A stretch of DNA of 51,060 nt from Sandarakinorhabdus cyanobacteriorum (GCF_002251755.1 NZ_NOXT01000101.1:1-51060), one strand, 5' to 3'. Numbered from the stretch's first letter, positions 8,398 through 16,613 are shown. Program-made: numbers and translations. The notes: generated by a model not told the origin, from the sequence alone.

Positions 8398-9564
8398 ATG
8401 CGCAAGAAGATCCTGGCCAGTGTTGCGGTGGTTGCCAGTGTGGCCGCCATCGGTTTTTTCGGTTTTGCCCCCGGCATCGTCGAACGCGGCATGAACCGCT
8501 GGACCGGGGCGATCTGGCCGGTTTCGGCGGAGGCCAGCGCCCTGCACAGCCGGCTGACGGTAATCGATCTTCATGCCGATACGCTGATGTGGCAGCGCGA
8601 TCTGATCACCGAATCCACCCAGGGCCATGTCGATCTGGAACGGCTGGAGGCCGGCAATGTCGCGCTGCAGATATTTTCCAGCGTGACGAAGACCCCGCGT
8701 GGCCAGAATTATCAGGCCAATGGCAGCGATAGCGACAATATCACCCCGCTGGTGATCGCCCAGCGCCAGCCGGTCCGCACCTGGTTCAGCCTGCTGGAAC
8801 GCTCGCTGTGGCATGCGCAGAAGCTGCGCGACGCCGAGGATCGGGCGCAGGGCCTGCTGCGCATCATCCGCACGCCGGCTGATCTCGAAAAGCTGCTCGC
8901 CGACCGGGCCGCCAAAGTGCCGGTGACGGGCGCGCTGCTGTCAACGGAAGGCGCGCAGAATCTGGAAGGCGACATCGCCAATCTGGAAAAGCTGCACGAT
9001 GCCGGCTTCCGCATGATCGGGCTGGTGCATTTCTCTGACAATGATGTGGGCGGATCGATGCACGGCCTGAAAAAGGGCGGGCTCACCGCGCTGGGCCGGC
9101 AGGTGGTGGCCGAGGCGGAATAGCGCGGCATGATCATCGATCTGGCGCACAGCAGCGCCGCCACCTTTGCCGACGTGATGGCCATTGCCACCCGCCCGGT
9201 GGTGGTGAGCCATGGCGGCGTCAAGGCCACCTGCAACACGCCGCGCAACCTGACCGACGCACAATTGCAGATGCTGAAGGCCAATGGCGGCATGATCGGC
9301 ATCGGCTATTGGGATGCCGCGGTGTGCGCACCCACGCCGCAGGCCACGGCCAGGGCCATATTGCATGTGATCAGGCAAGCCGGCATCGATCATGTTGGCC
9401 TGGGCAGTGATTATGATGGCGGCACCACCGTGGGCTTCACCACCGAACATCTGGAGGCGGTGACCCAGGCGCTGATGGCGGCCGGCCTGTCTGACAGCGA
9501 TATTGCCAAGGTGATGGGCGGCAATGCGGCGCGGCTGCTTGCCGCTGGCCTCGCACCCCGCTAA
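8398..9564 (+). pseudogene. Membrane-type dipeptidase (peptidase M19) interrupted by an in-frame amber codon
   Basis: Together the two halves form one M19 dipeptidase of about 388 codons in a single frame, split by a TAG at 9121-9123. The first half has a signal/anchor (ILASVAVVASVAAIGFFGF), the zinc-binding HxD in VIDLHADTLM, a STEGAQNLEGD segment with the bridging Glu, and GLVHFSDNDVGG. Immediately after the stop the frame continues with RGMIIDLAHSSAATF, PVVVSHGG and HVGLGSDYDGG, all core M19 sequence. One base change from CAG, GAG or AAG to TAG explains the break. Either the gene is inactivated or the base is a sequencing error. I use the ATG at 8398, preceded by a G-rich tract; 8395 is equally possible. 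M19 enzymes cleave dipeptides, some with D-residues, in the periplasm. Confidence 0.8.
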
Positions 9565-9575
9565 GCCGCCTACCC

Positions 9576-10505
9576 ATGAAGCTGATCATGCACGGGGACG
9601 CGCTGCCCGGCGATTTGCGCGGCGCCATCGTGGCGCTGGGCAATTTCGATGGCTTTCACGCCGGCCACCAGGCCGTGGTGGGTGCCGCGCGCGATTGGGC
9701 GCGAAAACTGGGCCGGCCGACGCTGGTCGCCAGTTTCGATCCGCACCCGGCCCGGCTGTTCCAGCCCGATGTGGCGCCGTTCGGCCTGTCCACCATTGCC
9801 CAGCGGGAACGCTGGCTCGGCAATTTCGGCATGGACGGGCTGGTGATGATCCCGTTCAGCCGCGACCTCGCCGCGCTTTCGGCCGAAGAATTCGTCGATG
9901 AATGGCTGGAGATGCGGATGGGCGTTGCCGGCGTTGTCACCGGCGGCGATTTCACCTTTGGCAAGGGCCGCTCCGGCGATGTGACCGAGTTGGCCCGGCT
10001 CGGCCTGAAGAAGGGCTTTGCCGCCCGCGTTGTTGATCCCGTTGCCGATGCCGGCGGCACCATCAGCTCCACCCGCATCCGCGCCGCGCTGCGCGCCGGG
10101 CAGCCGGGCGTGGCCGGCCAGATGCTCACGCGGCCGTTCACCATTGTTGGCCAGGTCGAACATGGTGCCAAGCTGGGCCGCACCCTGGGCTTTCCCACCG
10201 CCAACCTCACGCTGGGGGATTATGTCCGCCCCGCCTATGGCGTTTATGCGGTGCGCGTGTGGCTGAACGATGGGTCGCGCGTTGATGGTGTCGCCAATCT
10301 TGGCATCCGCCCGATGATCGAGCCGCCGGTGGAGCTGCTGGAAACCTGGCTGATGGACTGGAGCGGCGATCTTTACGGCCAGACCATCGGGGTGGAGCTG
10401 GTGGCGTACCTGCGGCCCGAAATGAAGCTGCCGGGGCTGGAGGCGCTGAAGGCGCAGATTGCGCTCGATGCGGAGAATGCCAGGCGGGTGCTGCGGGGCC
10501 AATAG
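9576..10505 (+). CDS. ribF: Bifunctional riboflavin kinase / FAD synthetase
   Basis: A 309-residue RibF. The N-terminal nucleotidyltransferase domain carries ALGNFDGFHAGHQAVV (about 21-36, the GxFDGxHxGH motif), GGDFTFGKGRSGD and the ISSTRIRAAL segment. The C-terminal flavokinase domain starts with VGQVEHGAKLGRTLGFPTANL and continues through ANLGIRP and LETWLMDW. The enzyme phosphorylates riboflavin to FMN and adenylates it to FAD. The position just before ileS and lspA is a common order in proteobacteria (ribF-ileS-lspA). A palindromic repeat and a 159-base gap separate it from ileS here. Confidence 0.96.
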   Translation: MKLIMHGDALPGDLRGAIVALGNFDGFHAGHQAVVGAARDWARKLGRPTLVASFDPHPARLFQPDVAPFGLSTIAQRERWLGNFGMDGLVMIPFSRDLAALSAEEFVDEWLEMRMGVAGVVTGGDFTFGKGRSGDVTELARLGLKKGFAARVVDPVADAGGTISSTRIRAALRAGQPGVAGQMLTRPFTIVGQVEHGAKLGRTLGFPTANLTLGDYVRPAYGVYAVRVWLNDGSRVDGVANLGIRPMIEPPVELLETWLMDWSGDLYGQTIGVELVAYLRPEMKLPGLEALKAQIALDAENARRVLRGQ

Positions 10506-10615
10506 ATCCTCCCCCTCGGGGGAGGTGGCGCGCGAAGCGCGACGGAGGGGGCCGGCAAGCCCGGTCCTCGCCGCCCCCTCCGCCCTGCGGGCACCTCCCC
10601 CAGAGGGGGAGGATC
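10505..10615. repeat. GC-rich palindromic repeat element (family A, copy 1)
   Basis: A 111-base intergenic element between ribF and ileS. Its ends are inverted (GATCCTCCCCCTC at the left, GAGGGGGAGGATC at the right). Inside it alternates CCTCC and GGAGG blocks that can form local hairpins as well as one long foldback. The right part (from about 10573) recurs almost exactly at 21916-21962. The copy inside ileS (12061-12176) has the same architecture with different internal sequence. Elements of this CCCCTCC/GGAGGGG type are frequent in sphingomonad genomes. Confidence 0.85.
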
Positions 10616-10664
10616 TTTCGTGACGCGTGACAGCGCCGCCCGCTTCCCCTAAAGCCGGGCCATC

Positions 10665-13625
10665 ATGAGCGCGCCCGATTATCGCCCCACCGTCTTCCTG
10701 CCCAAGACCGACTTTCCGATGAAGGCCGGCCTGCCGGAGAAGGAACCGCAGATCCTGGCCAAATGGCAGGCGGCGGACCTTTATGCGCAGCTGCGCGCCG
10801 CGCGTAAGGGCCGGGATAAATTCATCTATCACGATGGCCCCCCCTATGCGAACGGGGACATGCATATCGGCCACGCGCTGAACCATATCCTGAAGGATGC
10901 GGTGGTGCGCACCCAGTCGCTGCTGGGCAAGGATGTGCCCTATGTGCCCGGCTGGGATTGCCACGGCCTGCCGATCGAATGGAAGGTCGAGGAAGCCTAT
11001 CGCGCCAAGAAGCAGAACAAGGACGAGGTGCCGGCGAAGGAATTCCGCGCCGAATGCCGCGCCTATGCCCAGCATTGGGTGAATGTGCAGGCCGGGCAGC
11101 TGCAGCGGCTGGGCATCAATGGTGATTGGAAAAAACCCTATCTCACCATGGACTTCGCCTCGGAAGCGACCATCGTTTCCGAGCTGCTGAAGTTTGCGGA
11201 AAGCGGCCAGCTCTATCGCGGCGCCAAGCCGGTGATGTGGTCCCCGGTGGAAAAGACCGCGCTCGCTGATGCCGAGGTGGAATATCACGACATCACGAGC
11301 ACGCAGATCGACGTGGCGTTCGAGATTGTCGAAGCCCCCAACGCGCCGGAACTGGTGGGGGCCTACGCCGTCATCTGGACGACGACGCCGTGGACCATCC
11401 CGGTGAACCAGGGCATCGCGTATTCCGAAGACGTTGATTACATTTGCGTCGAGCACTTGCATCCAGAATTGATCCAGTCGTCACAGCCTGGCCAAGCTCC
11501 GGCAGCGGGCAAGTCGCTAAAAGAAAGAACGAAGCGGGTGATCGTGGCTGCCGCGCTGCTTGAGCAGATTGCGAAGGAACGAATGCCGCTTGGTCTGAAG
11601 ACTGACCGCGTTTTGTGGCGCGGCAAAGGTGCTGACTTTGCCGGTGCCGTCGCCCGTCACCCGATGCACAAGCTGGGCGGCTTCTTCGCCACGCCGCGCC
11701 CCTTCCTGCCCGGCGATTTCGTCACCACCGACCAGGGCACCGGCCTCGTTCACATGGCGCCCGATCATGGCGAGGATGATTTCGCGCTGTGCAAGGCGCA
11801 TGGCATCAATCCCGTGTTCGCCGTGGAGGCCGATGGCCGTTACCGCGCCGATTGGCTGTGGCTGGGCGGCGAGGCCAAGAATGTCATCAACCCCAATCTC
11901 AATGCGCCCGATGGCCCGATCTGCAGCGATCTGAAGGCCGCCGGTGCGCTGCTCTCGGCCGGGCCGTTCGCGCACAGTTATCCGCACTCCTGGCGGTCCA
12001 AGAAGAAGGTGATCTTCCGCTGCACGCCGCAATGGTTCGTGCCGATGGACAAGCCGATTGGCCCCTCCGTCGCCCTGCGGGCGCCACCTCCCCATCCAAA
12101 GAATGGGGAGGACGTTGCTGTTCCTCCCCAAGCTCCGCTTGGGGAGGGGGACCATGCGCAGCATGGTGGAGGGGCGGACACGCTCCGGGCCCGCGCCCTG
12201 GCCGCCATCGCTGCCACCCACTTCACGCCCGACAAGGGCCGCAACCGCATCGGTTCGATGGTCGAAGGCCGCCCCGATTGGGTGCTGAGCCGCCAGCGCG
12301 CCTGGGGCGTGCCGATCACCCTGTTTGTTGATCGCAAGACCGGCGACTATCTGGTTGATAAATCAATCAATCAAAAGATCATCGAGCGGTTCAAGGCCGA
12401 AGGCGTGGACGCCTGGACGCCGGAGTTCGCACGTGAACTGCTGGGCGACCGGGTCGACCAATATGAGATGATCACCGACATCCTGGACGTGTGGTTCGAC
12501 AGCGGTTGCACCCACGCCTATGTGCTCGAATCTGGCCGCTGGCCGGAATATTCGTGGCCGGCCGATCTCTATCTGGAAGGCAGTGACCAGCATCGCGGCT
12601 GGTTCCAATCCAGCCTGCTGCAAAGCTGCGCCACCCGTGGCCGTGCGCCCTACAAGGCGATCCTGACCCATGGTTTCACCATGGATGCGTCGGGCCGGAA
12701 GATGTCGAAGTCGGAAGGCAATGTCATCAATCCGCTGGACGTGATGAAGACGTTCGGCGCCGATATCCTGCGGCTGTGGGCGCTCTCGGTCGATTTCACC
12801 GAGGATCACCGCATCGGCGATGAGATCCTGAAGGGCGTGGCGGACCAGTATCGCAAGCTCCGCAACACCTTCCGCTATCTGCTGGGCGCGCTGGATGGCT
12901 TCAGCGACGCCGAACGCCTGCCGGTGGCCGAGATGCCGGCGCTGGAACGCTGGGTGCTGCACCGGCTGGCCGTGCTGTCAGGCGAGTTGAAGGCGGCGGT
13001 GAACGCCTATGATTTCAACCGCTACACCAGCCTGATCAATGATTTCGTCCAGAACGACCTGTCCGCCTTTGCCATGGATGTGCGCAAGGACAGCCTTTAT
13101 TGCGACGCGCCGACCGCCCCCACCCGCCGGGCCTGGCGCACCGTGCTGGATATCGTCTTCCACGCCCTCACCCGCTGGCTTGCCCCGGTGCTGGTGTTCA
13201 CGGCGGAAGAAGTGTGGGCCACCCGCTATCCCGACGCCCAATCCGTGCACCTGCTGGAATGGCCGGAGATTGATGCGGCCTGGCAGGATGCCGCGCTCGA
13301 CAAGCAGTTCACACTCGCCCGCAAGTTGCGCGAGGAAGCCTATCTGAAACTTGAGGAATTGCGCCGCGCCAGGAAGGTGGGCAGTTTCCTGGAAGCCCGC
13401 GTCGCCATCACCACCGCCCATAGCGATCGCATTGCTGCGCTGGCTGGGCTCGATCTGGCCGAACTGCTGCTGGTGGCCGAGGTGGCGATCACCGCCGGCG
13501 ACACCGAAAGCCTGATGGTGGAGAAGGCTGATCTGGCCAAATGTGCCCGCTGCTGGCGCCACCTGCCCGATGTGAACGCCGAAACCGAGCTGTGCGGCCG
13601 CTGCGATGCGGTGGTGCATGGTTAA
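10665..13625 (+). CDS. ileS: Isoleucyl-tRNA synthetase with a repeat-derived internal insertion
   Basis: A 986-residue class I aminoacyl-tRNA synthetase that charges tRNA-Ile. HIGH is at 67-70 and KMSKS at 679-683. The editing domain lies between them, the anticodon-binding domain follows, and the C-terminal zinc finger is CARCWRHLPDVNAETELCGRC. It is about 50 residues longer than E. coli IleRS (938). Residues about 466-504 are encoded by a palindromic repeat (12061-12176) that keeps the frame open, placed in a loop between WFVPMDKP and LRARALAAI. A second unusual stretch at about 11440-11635 lies within the editing domain and has markedly lower G+C (about 57% by hand count of 180 bases). Reading frame and all catalytic motifs are intact, so I expect it to be functional. 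This start gives the usual N-terminus (DYRPTVFLPKTDFPMKAGLP). Confidence 0.96.
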   Translation: MSAPDYRPTVFLPKTDFPMKAGLPEKEPQILAKWQAADLYAQLRAARKGRDKFIYHDGPPYANGDMHIGHALNHILKDAVVRTQSLLGKDVPYVPGWDCHGLPIEWKVEEAYRAKKQNKDEVPAKEFRAECRAYAQHWVNVQAGQLQRLGINGDWKKPYLTMDFASEATIVSELLKFAESGQLYRGAKPVMWSPVEKTALADAEVEYHDITSTQIDVAFEIVEAPNAPELVGAYAVIWTTTPWTIPVNQGIAYSEDVDYICVEHLHPELIQSSQPGQAPAAGKSLKERTKRVIVAAALLEQIAKERMPLGLKTDRVLWRGKGADFAGAVARHPMHKLGGFFATPRPFLPGDFVTTDQGTGLVHMAPDHGEDDFALCKAHGINPVFAVEADGRYRADWLWLGGEAKNVINPNLNAPDGPICSDLKAAGALLSAGPFAHSYPHSWRSKKKVIFRCTPQWFVPMDKPIGPSVALRAPPPHPKNGEDVAVPPQAPLGEGDHAQHGGGADTLRARALAAIAATHFTPDKGRNRIGSMVEGRPDWVLSRQRAWGVPITLFVDRKTGDYLVDKSINQKIIERFKAEGVDAWTPEFARELLGDRVDQYEMITDILDVWFDSGCTHAYVLESGRWPEYSWPADLYLEGSDQHRGWFQSSLLQSCATRGRAPYKAILTHGFTMDASGRKMSKSEGNVINPLDVMKTFGADILRLWALSVDFTEDHRIGDEILKGVADQYRKLRNTFRYLLGALDGFSDAERLPVAEMPALERWVLHRLAVLSGELKAAVNAYDFNRYTSLINDFVQNDLSAFAMDVRKDSLYCDAPTAPTRRAWRTVLDIVFHALTRWLAPVLVFTAEEVWATRYPDAQSVHLLEWPEIDAAWQDAALDKQFTLARKLREEAYLKLEELRRARKVGSFLEARVAITTAHSDRIAALAGLDLAELLLVAEVAITAGDTESLMVEKADLAKCARCWRHLPDVNAETELCGRCDAVVHG
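12061..12176. repeat. Palindromic repeat element inserted in frame inside ileS (family A, copy 2)
   Basis: The segment has inverted outer arms (GCCCCTCCGTCGCCC at the left; GGTGGAGGGGCGG at the right). Inner hairpins are CCTCCCCATCC/GGGGAGGA and CCTCCCCAAGC/GCTTGGGGAGG. This is the same design as the intergenic copy at 10505-10615. It contains no stop in the ileS frame and adds about 39 residues rich in Pro, Gly and Ala. Conserved IleRS sequence flanks it tightly on both sides. Confidence 0.85.
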
Positions 13626-14115
13626 TTCGGGGCCTAACCGCGGCTTCGCCCTGGCCGCCCTGGTGCTGATCCTTGACCAGATCAGCAAATATTGGGTGCT
13701 GGAGGTGATCCACCTCCCCGCCATTGGCGGCATCGATGTGTGGCCCTTCTTCCGGCTGACTTTCGTGGGCAATGTCGGCGTGTCGATGGGCATGCTGCAG
13801 GCCGGCTCCGATCTGGGGCGCTGGCTGCTCACCTTTGCCACGGCAGGCATCGCGCTGGCGGTGGCGGCCTGGCTGCGGCGGGAGAAGCATCCCGTTGACA
13901 TTGCGGCGCTCGGCCTGGTGCTGGGCGGCGCGCTGGGCAATATCATCGACCGGGCCCGTTTTGGCTATGTTGTCGATTTTCTGCACTTCTTCTGGGGTGA
14001 ATACAGCTTCTGGGTCTTCAACCTGGCCGATGCTGCGATTACACTGGGGGTGATGCTGTTGCTGGGCCGGGCGATCATGGCCCGGCCAACCGAGATGGGA
14101 CCAAAAGATGCGTAA
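13618..14115 (+). CDS. lspA: Signal peptidase II (prolipoprotein signal peptidase)
   Basis: A 165-residue inner-membrane aspartyl protease that removes the signal peptide of lipidated prolipoproteins. Four hydrophobic segments are visible. The conserved family blocks LDQISKYWV, FTxVGNVGVSMG-like (FVGNVGVSMGML), GNIIDRARFGYVVDF and FNLADAAITLG are present. The catalytic pair is the Asp of IIDR and the Asp of NLADAA. The ATG at 13618 overlaps the end of ileS by eight bases; an in-frame ATG at 13606 is less likely. The gene overlaps the next lipoprotein gene by eight bases, so processing enzyme and a likely substrate are co-translated. Confidence 0.95.
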   Translation: MVNSGPNRGFALAALVLILDQISKYWVLEVIHLPAIGGIDVWPFFRLTFVGNVGVSMGMLQAGSDLGRWLLTFATAGIALAVAAWLRREKHPVDIAALGLVLGGALGNIIDRARFGYVVDFLHFFWGEYSFWVFNLADAAITLGVMLLLGRAIMARPTEMGPKDA

Positions 14116-14530
14116 GATGCTGATCCTGGTGCTGGCCGCCACCGCCCTCGTCTCGTGCAGCAAGCGCGGCGGCCTGAATGCCCGCGGCCCTGACGAACTG
14201 TCCATCGCCCGCGGTGCGCCGCTGGTGGTGCCGCCCGATTTCGCCCTGGCCCCGCCCAAGCCGGGCGCGCCGCGCGCCGTGGGCGTGGATGCCCAGGCCG
14301 CCGCGATGGAGGCGCTGTTCGGCCCCGGCGTGAAGCCGCCGCCGCGCAGCCAGGCCGAACAGCAATTGCTGGATCGCGCCGGGGCCAACAATGTTGATCC
14401 CGCCATCCGCAGCCAGGCCGCCGATCCCAAGACCAGCGTGGTGAACAAGGGCAATTTCATCGCCGAAGTGCTGGCCGCGCCGGTGGGCAGCCGCGATCCG
14501 GCGCTGGCCGATGTGAAGGTGCCGGGCTGA
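14108..14530 (+). CDS. DUF3035 lipoprotein, BamF-like
   Basis: A 140-residue lipoprotein. The signal peptide MRKMLILVLAATALVSC carries a lipobox (LVSC, acylated Cys17). The mature part has the DUF3035 pattern: GPDELSIARGAPLVVPPDFALAPPKPGAPR and a later KTSVVNKGNFIAEVL. In Caulobacter-type alphaproteobacteria this family was described as BamF, an accessory of the outer-membrane beta-barrel assembly machine. The start lies inside the lspA 3' end (eight-base overlap). The protein should be anchored in the outer-membrane inner leaflet. A role in Bam is known for the family but not shown here. Confidence 0.85.
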   Translation: MRKMLILVLAATALVSCSKRGGLNARGPDELSIARGAPLVVPPDFALAPPKPGAPRAVGVDAQAAAMEALFGPGVKPPPRSQAEQQLLDRAGANNVDPAIRSQAADPKTSVVNKGNFIAEVLAAPVGSRDPALADVKVPG

Positions 14531-14897
14531 AGCCAATTTCCCTCGCGACAAAACCCAAAGCCGCCCATGCCGAGCTTGTCGAGGCACGCGCCGCGTTTGG
14601 AGCGTGCCTCGACAAGCTCGGCATGAGCGGTTCATTCCTGGTGTCATCAAGATTGACGGGAAAAATGGGGGAAGGATGGGCGTCCGGGGCCGGCATCACC
14701 GCCCCCCGACGGGATGCGTTGGCCCCGGACTGATGCATGGTGGCCAAAGCTGCCCGCTGTCGGCCGGTCCTGCACGCCCTGTCTGATTGGTGCCAGACAG
14801 CGGCGCGGCCCGTCACCCCCGTAAAATCCCCTATAAGCAAAGTGTAATGTCACGGCCCGGCTTGCGTTGCGGCTGGGGATGGGGTTTGGCAGGCGGC
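14531..14897. other. Intergenic region with several hairpins, no gene seen
   Basis: 367 bases between the bamF-like gene and the GFA gene. After the family-B repeat there are two more inverted repeats. 14682-14691 pairs with 14721-14730 (10 bp, perfect), extended by 14693-14697 with 14713-14717. 14779-14785 (CTGTCTG) pairs with 14794-14800 (CAGACAG). A short A/T-rich stretch at about 14820-14850 (GTAAAATCCCCTATAAGC) could hold the GFA promoter. I see no convincing open frame with a ribosome-binding site, and no known RNA family. Confidence 0.6.
14566..14625. repeat. Inverted-repeat element (family B, copy 1)
   Basis: Perfect 24-base inverted arms at 14566-14589 and 14602-14625 with a 12-base loop. 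The arms contain CATGCCGAGCTTGTCGAGGC and its complement. The same arm sequence occurs at 47988-48055. It lies 35 bases after the bamF-like stop and could act as a transcript-end hairpin. There is no T-tract. Confidence 0.9.
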
Positions 14898-15275
14898 ATG
14901 AGCAGACATGAAGCCAGCGGCGGCTGCCATTGCGGCCAGGTGCGGTTCCGGGTGCGGTTCGATGATCCGCCCGAACTGCTCGATTGCAACTGCTCGATCT
15001 GCGCCAAGACGGGTTTCCTGCACCTGATTGCCAGCGCCGATGATTTCACCCTGGAACGCGGCGCCGAGGCGCTGAGCGATTATCGCTGGGGCACCGGCAC
15101 CGCCCGCCACCTCTTCTGCCGCACCTGCGGGATCAAGAGCTTCTATGTCCCCCGCTCCCACCCTGATGGTTTCAGCGTGAACTGGCGCGCGCTCGATGAT
15201 GTGGAGAGCATCACCCCGCGCATCCGCTTTTACGATGGCCGGCACTGGGAGCAGGCGCGCAGCGATCTGGGCTGA
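14898..15275 (+). CDS. GFA-family zinc-binding protein
   Basis: A 125-residue protein of the GFA (glutathione-dependent formaldehyde-activating enzyme-like) family. The cysteine clusters are complete: GGCHCGQVRF near the N-terminus, LDCNCSICAKTGFLH, and LFCRTCGIKSFYVPRSHPDG. These bind structural and catalytic zinc in the family. I use the ATG at 14898, where homologues begin with a short lead into the first Cys cluster; an in-frame ATG at 14847 exists. Many members have unknown substrates, so formaldehyde chemistry should not be assumed. It is convergent with the xth gene (57-base gap). Confidence 0.85.
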   Translation: MSRHEASGGCHCGQVRFRVRFDDPPELLDCNCSICAKTGFLHLIASADDFTLERGAEALSDYRWGTGTARHLFCRTCGIKSFYVPRSHPDGFSVNWRALDDVESITPRIRFYDGRHWEQARSDLG

Positions 15276-15332
15276 ACAATTCCGCCCCAAACAGGTTTGC
15301 GGAGAGGGCGGGAGCCGCGCGCGCCAGCGGTC

Positions 15333-16100
15333 CTACCGCAACCGCACCCAGGCCGGCGCATGGTCGCTGGCCTTCTCTGCGCCGCGCACATGCTTCATCA
15401 CGCCGGCATCAGCCAGCCGGTCCGCCGCGGCCGGGGACAGCAGCAGATGATCGATGCGGAAGCCATGGTCGCGCGGCCAGGCGCCGGCCTGATAATCCCA
15501 GAAGCTCCAGACCCCGCCCAGCGGGTGCAGGCTGCGCACCGCGTCGGTCCAGCCCTGCCACAGCAGCTGGCGGTAAGCCGCGACGGACTCGGGCTGGCGT
15601 AGCGCATCGTCGCGCATGGCAGACGCGTCCCAGATGTCATCATCGTTGGGGATGACGTTGTAATCCCCGGCCAGCACCACCGGCAGGCCGGTTGCCAGCA
15701 GCCCGGCAGCGTGGCGGCGCAGGCGTTCCATCCAGGCCAGCTTGTAATCAAATTTGGGCCCCGGCACCGGGTTGCCGTTGGGCAGATAGATGGACGCCAC
15801 GCGCACGCCCATCACATCGGCTTCAAGATAGCGGGACTGTTCGTCGCTGTCGTCACCCGGCAGGCCGCGCTGCACTTCGGTGGCTGGCTCGCGCGACAGG
15901 ATGGCGACCCCGTTGAAGCCCTTCTGGCCGTGGACGAGGCAGTGGTAACCGGCCCCCCGGAGCACATCGACGGGGAAATTCTCCGTCATGGTCTTGATTT
16001 CCTGCAGGCAGGCAATGTCGGGCTTTGCCTCCTCCAGCCATTCCAGCAGGCGCGGCAGGCGGGCGTTGGTGCCATTGATGTTGAAGGTGGCGATAAGCAT
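15333..16100 (-). CDS. xth: Exodeoxyribonuclease III (AP endonuclease)
   Basis: A 255-residue exonuclease/endonuclease/phosphatase-fold enzyme of the XthA family, acting at abasic sites and 3' ends in base-excision repair. Motifs in order: IATFNINGTNARLPRLLEWL, CLQEIKTMTENFP (metal-binding Glu), SIYLPNGNP, LAGDYNVIPNDDDIWD (catalytic Asp/Asn), GFRIDHLLLS and EKASDHAPAWV (catalytic Asp-His). It follows an exported-protein gene by 21 bases, and a DNA ligase gene lies upstream of that on the same strand. A repair-linked transcript is therefore plausible. Confidence 0.95.
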   Translation of the reverse strand: MLIATFNINGTNARLPRLLEWLEEAKPDIACLQEIKTMTENFPVDVLRGAGYHCLVHGQKGFNGVAILSREPATEVQRGLPGDDSDEQSRYLEADVMGVRVASIYLPNGNPVPGPKFDYKLAWMERLRRHAAGLLATGLPVVLAGDYNVIPNDDDIWDASAMRDDALRQPESVAAYRQLLWQGWTDAVRSLHPLGGVWSFWDYQAGAWPRDHGFRIDHLLLSPAAADRLADAGVMKHVRGAEKASDHAPAWVRLR

Positions 16101-16121
16101 GGGCCAAGCCTTAGGCCGGTT

Positions 16122-16613
16122 TCAGAAGACGGAAAAGCCCGGGCCGCAGCGGCCGGGGCTGAGCGTGTAGCGGGCGAAGGCGGTGGCGGGCTTGCCGGTG
16201 GGCCTGGCATCGATCTGCCAGCGCCAGCCCTGCCCCTGCGGCGTGAAGCGGTTGATGAAAACGGCGCTGCCATAATCATAGCTGATCAAGAAACCGGCGC
16301 CGACCACGCCACCCTTGCCGGCGGCGCTGCCGGGGCCGCCGAAACTGTCCATCCACCAGGCGGTCAGCTGGCCGGGGCCGGCCTCGGCCATGATGATGGC
16401 GGCGTCATACGGGTCCTTGGGGTTCAGCCCGTGCAGCTCGAACAGCAGATAGTGGCCGCCAAGCCGACGGCTGCCGCGCGCGATGGCGGTGGTGGGCTTG
16501 CCCTCCACCGTGCCGGTGACGCGCCAGCAGCCAGCCAGGCCGTTCAGCGGCGATGGCGGCGGCAACGCCAGGCTGGGGATGCTGGCGGCGGCAAGCAGGA
16601 CGGCAAGGCTCAT
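16122..16613 (-). CDS. Exported protein of unknown function
   Basis: A 163-residue protein with an N-terminal signal-like stretch (MSLAVLLAAASIPSLALP). The remainder resembles DUF1579-type exported proteins: LNGLAGCWRVTGTVEGKP at the start, a central GHYLLFELHGLNP, and WWMDSFGGPG followed by beta-rich sequence. I would expect a lipocalin-like beta-barrel but cannot assign a ligand. It sits between the DNA ligase gene (45 bases upstream) and xth (21 bases downstream), all on the minus strand. Its presence between two repair genes may be incidental. Confidence 0.7.
   Translation of the reverse strand: MSLAVLLAAASIPSLALPPPSPLNGLAGCWRVTGTVEGKPTTAIARGSRRLGGHYLLFELHGLNPKDPYDAAIIMAEAGPGQLTAWWMDSFGGPGSAAGKGGVVGAGFLISYDYGSAVFINRFTPQGQGWRWQIDARPTGKPATAFARYTLSPGRCGPGFSVF

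Noticed and set aside
9121-9123. TAG as a pyrrolysine codon in the M19 dipeptidase
   Set aside because: Pyrrolysine is restricted to particular methylamine-using lineages, and M19 enzymes do not have it here. Nonsense mutation or read error is far simpler.
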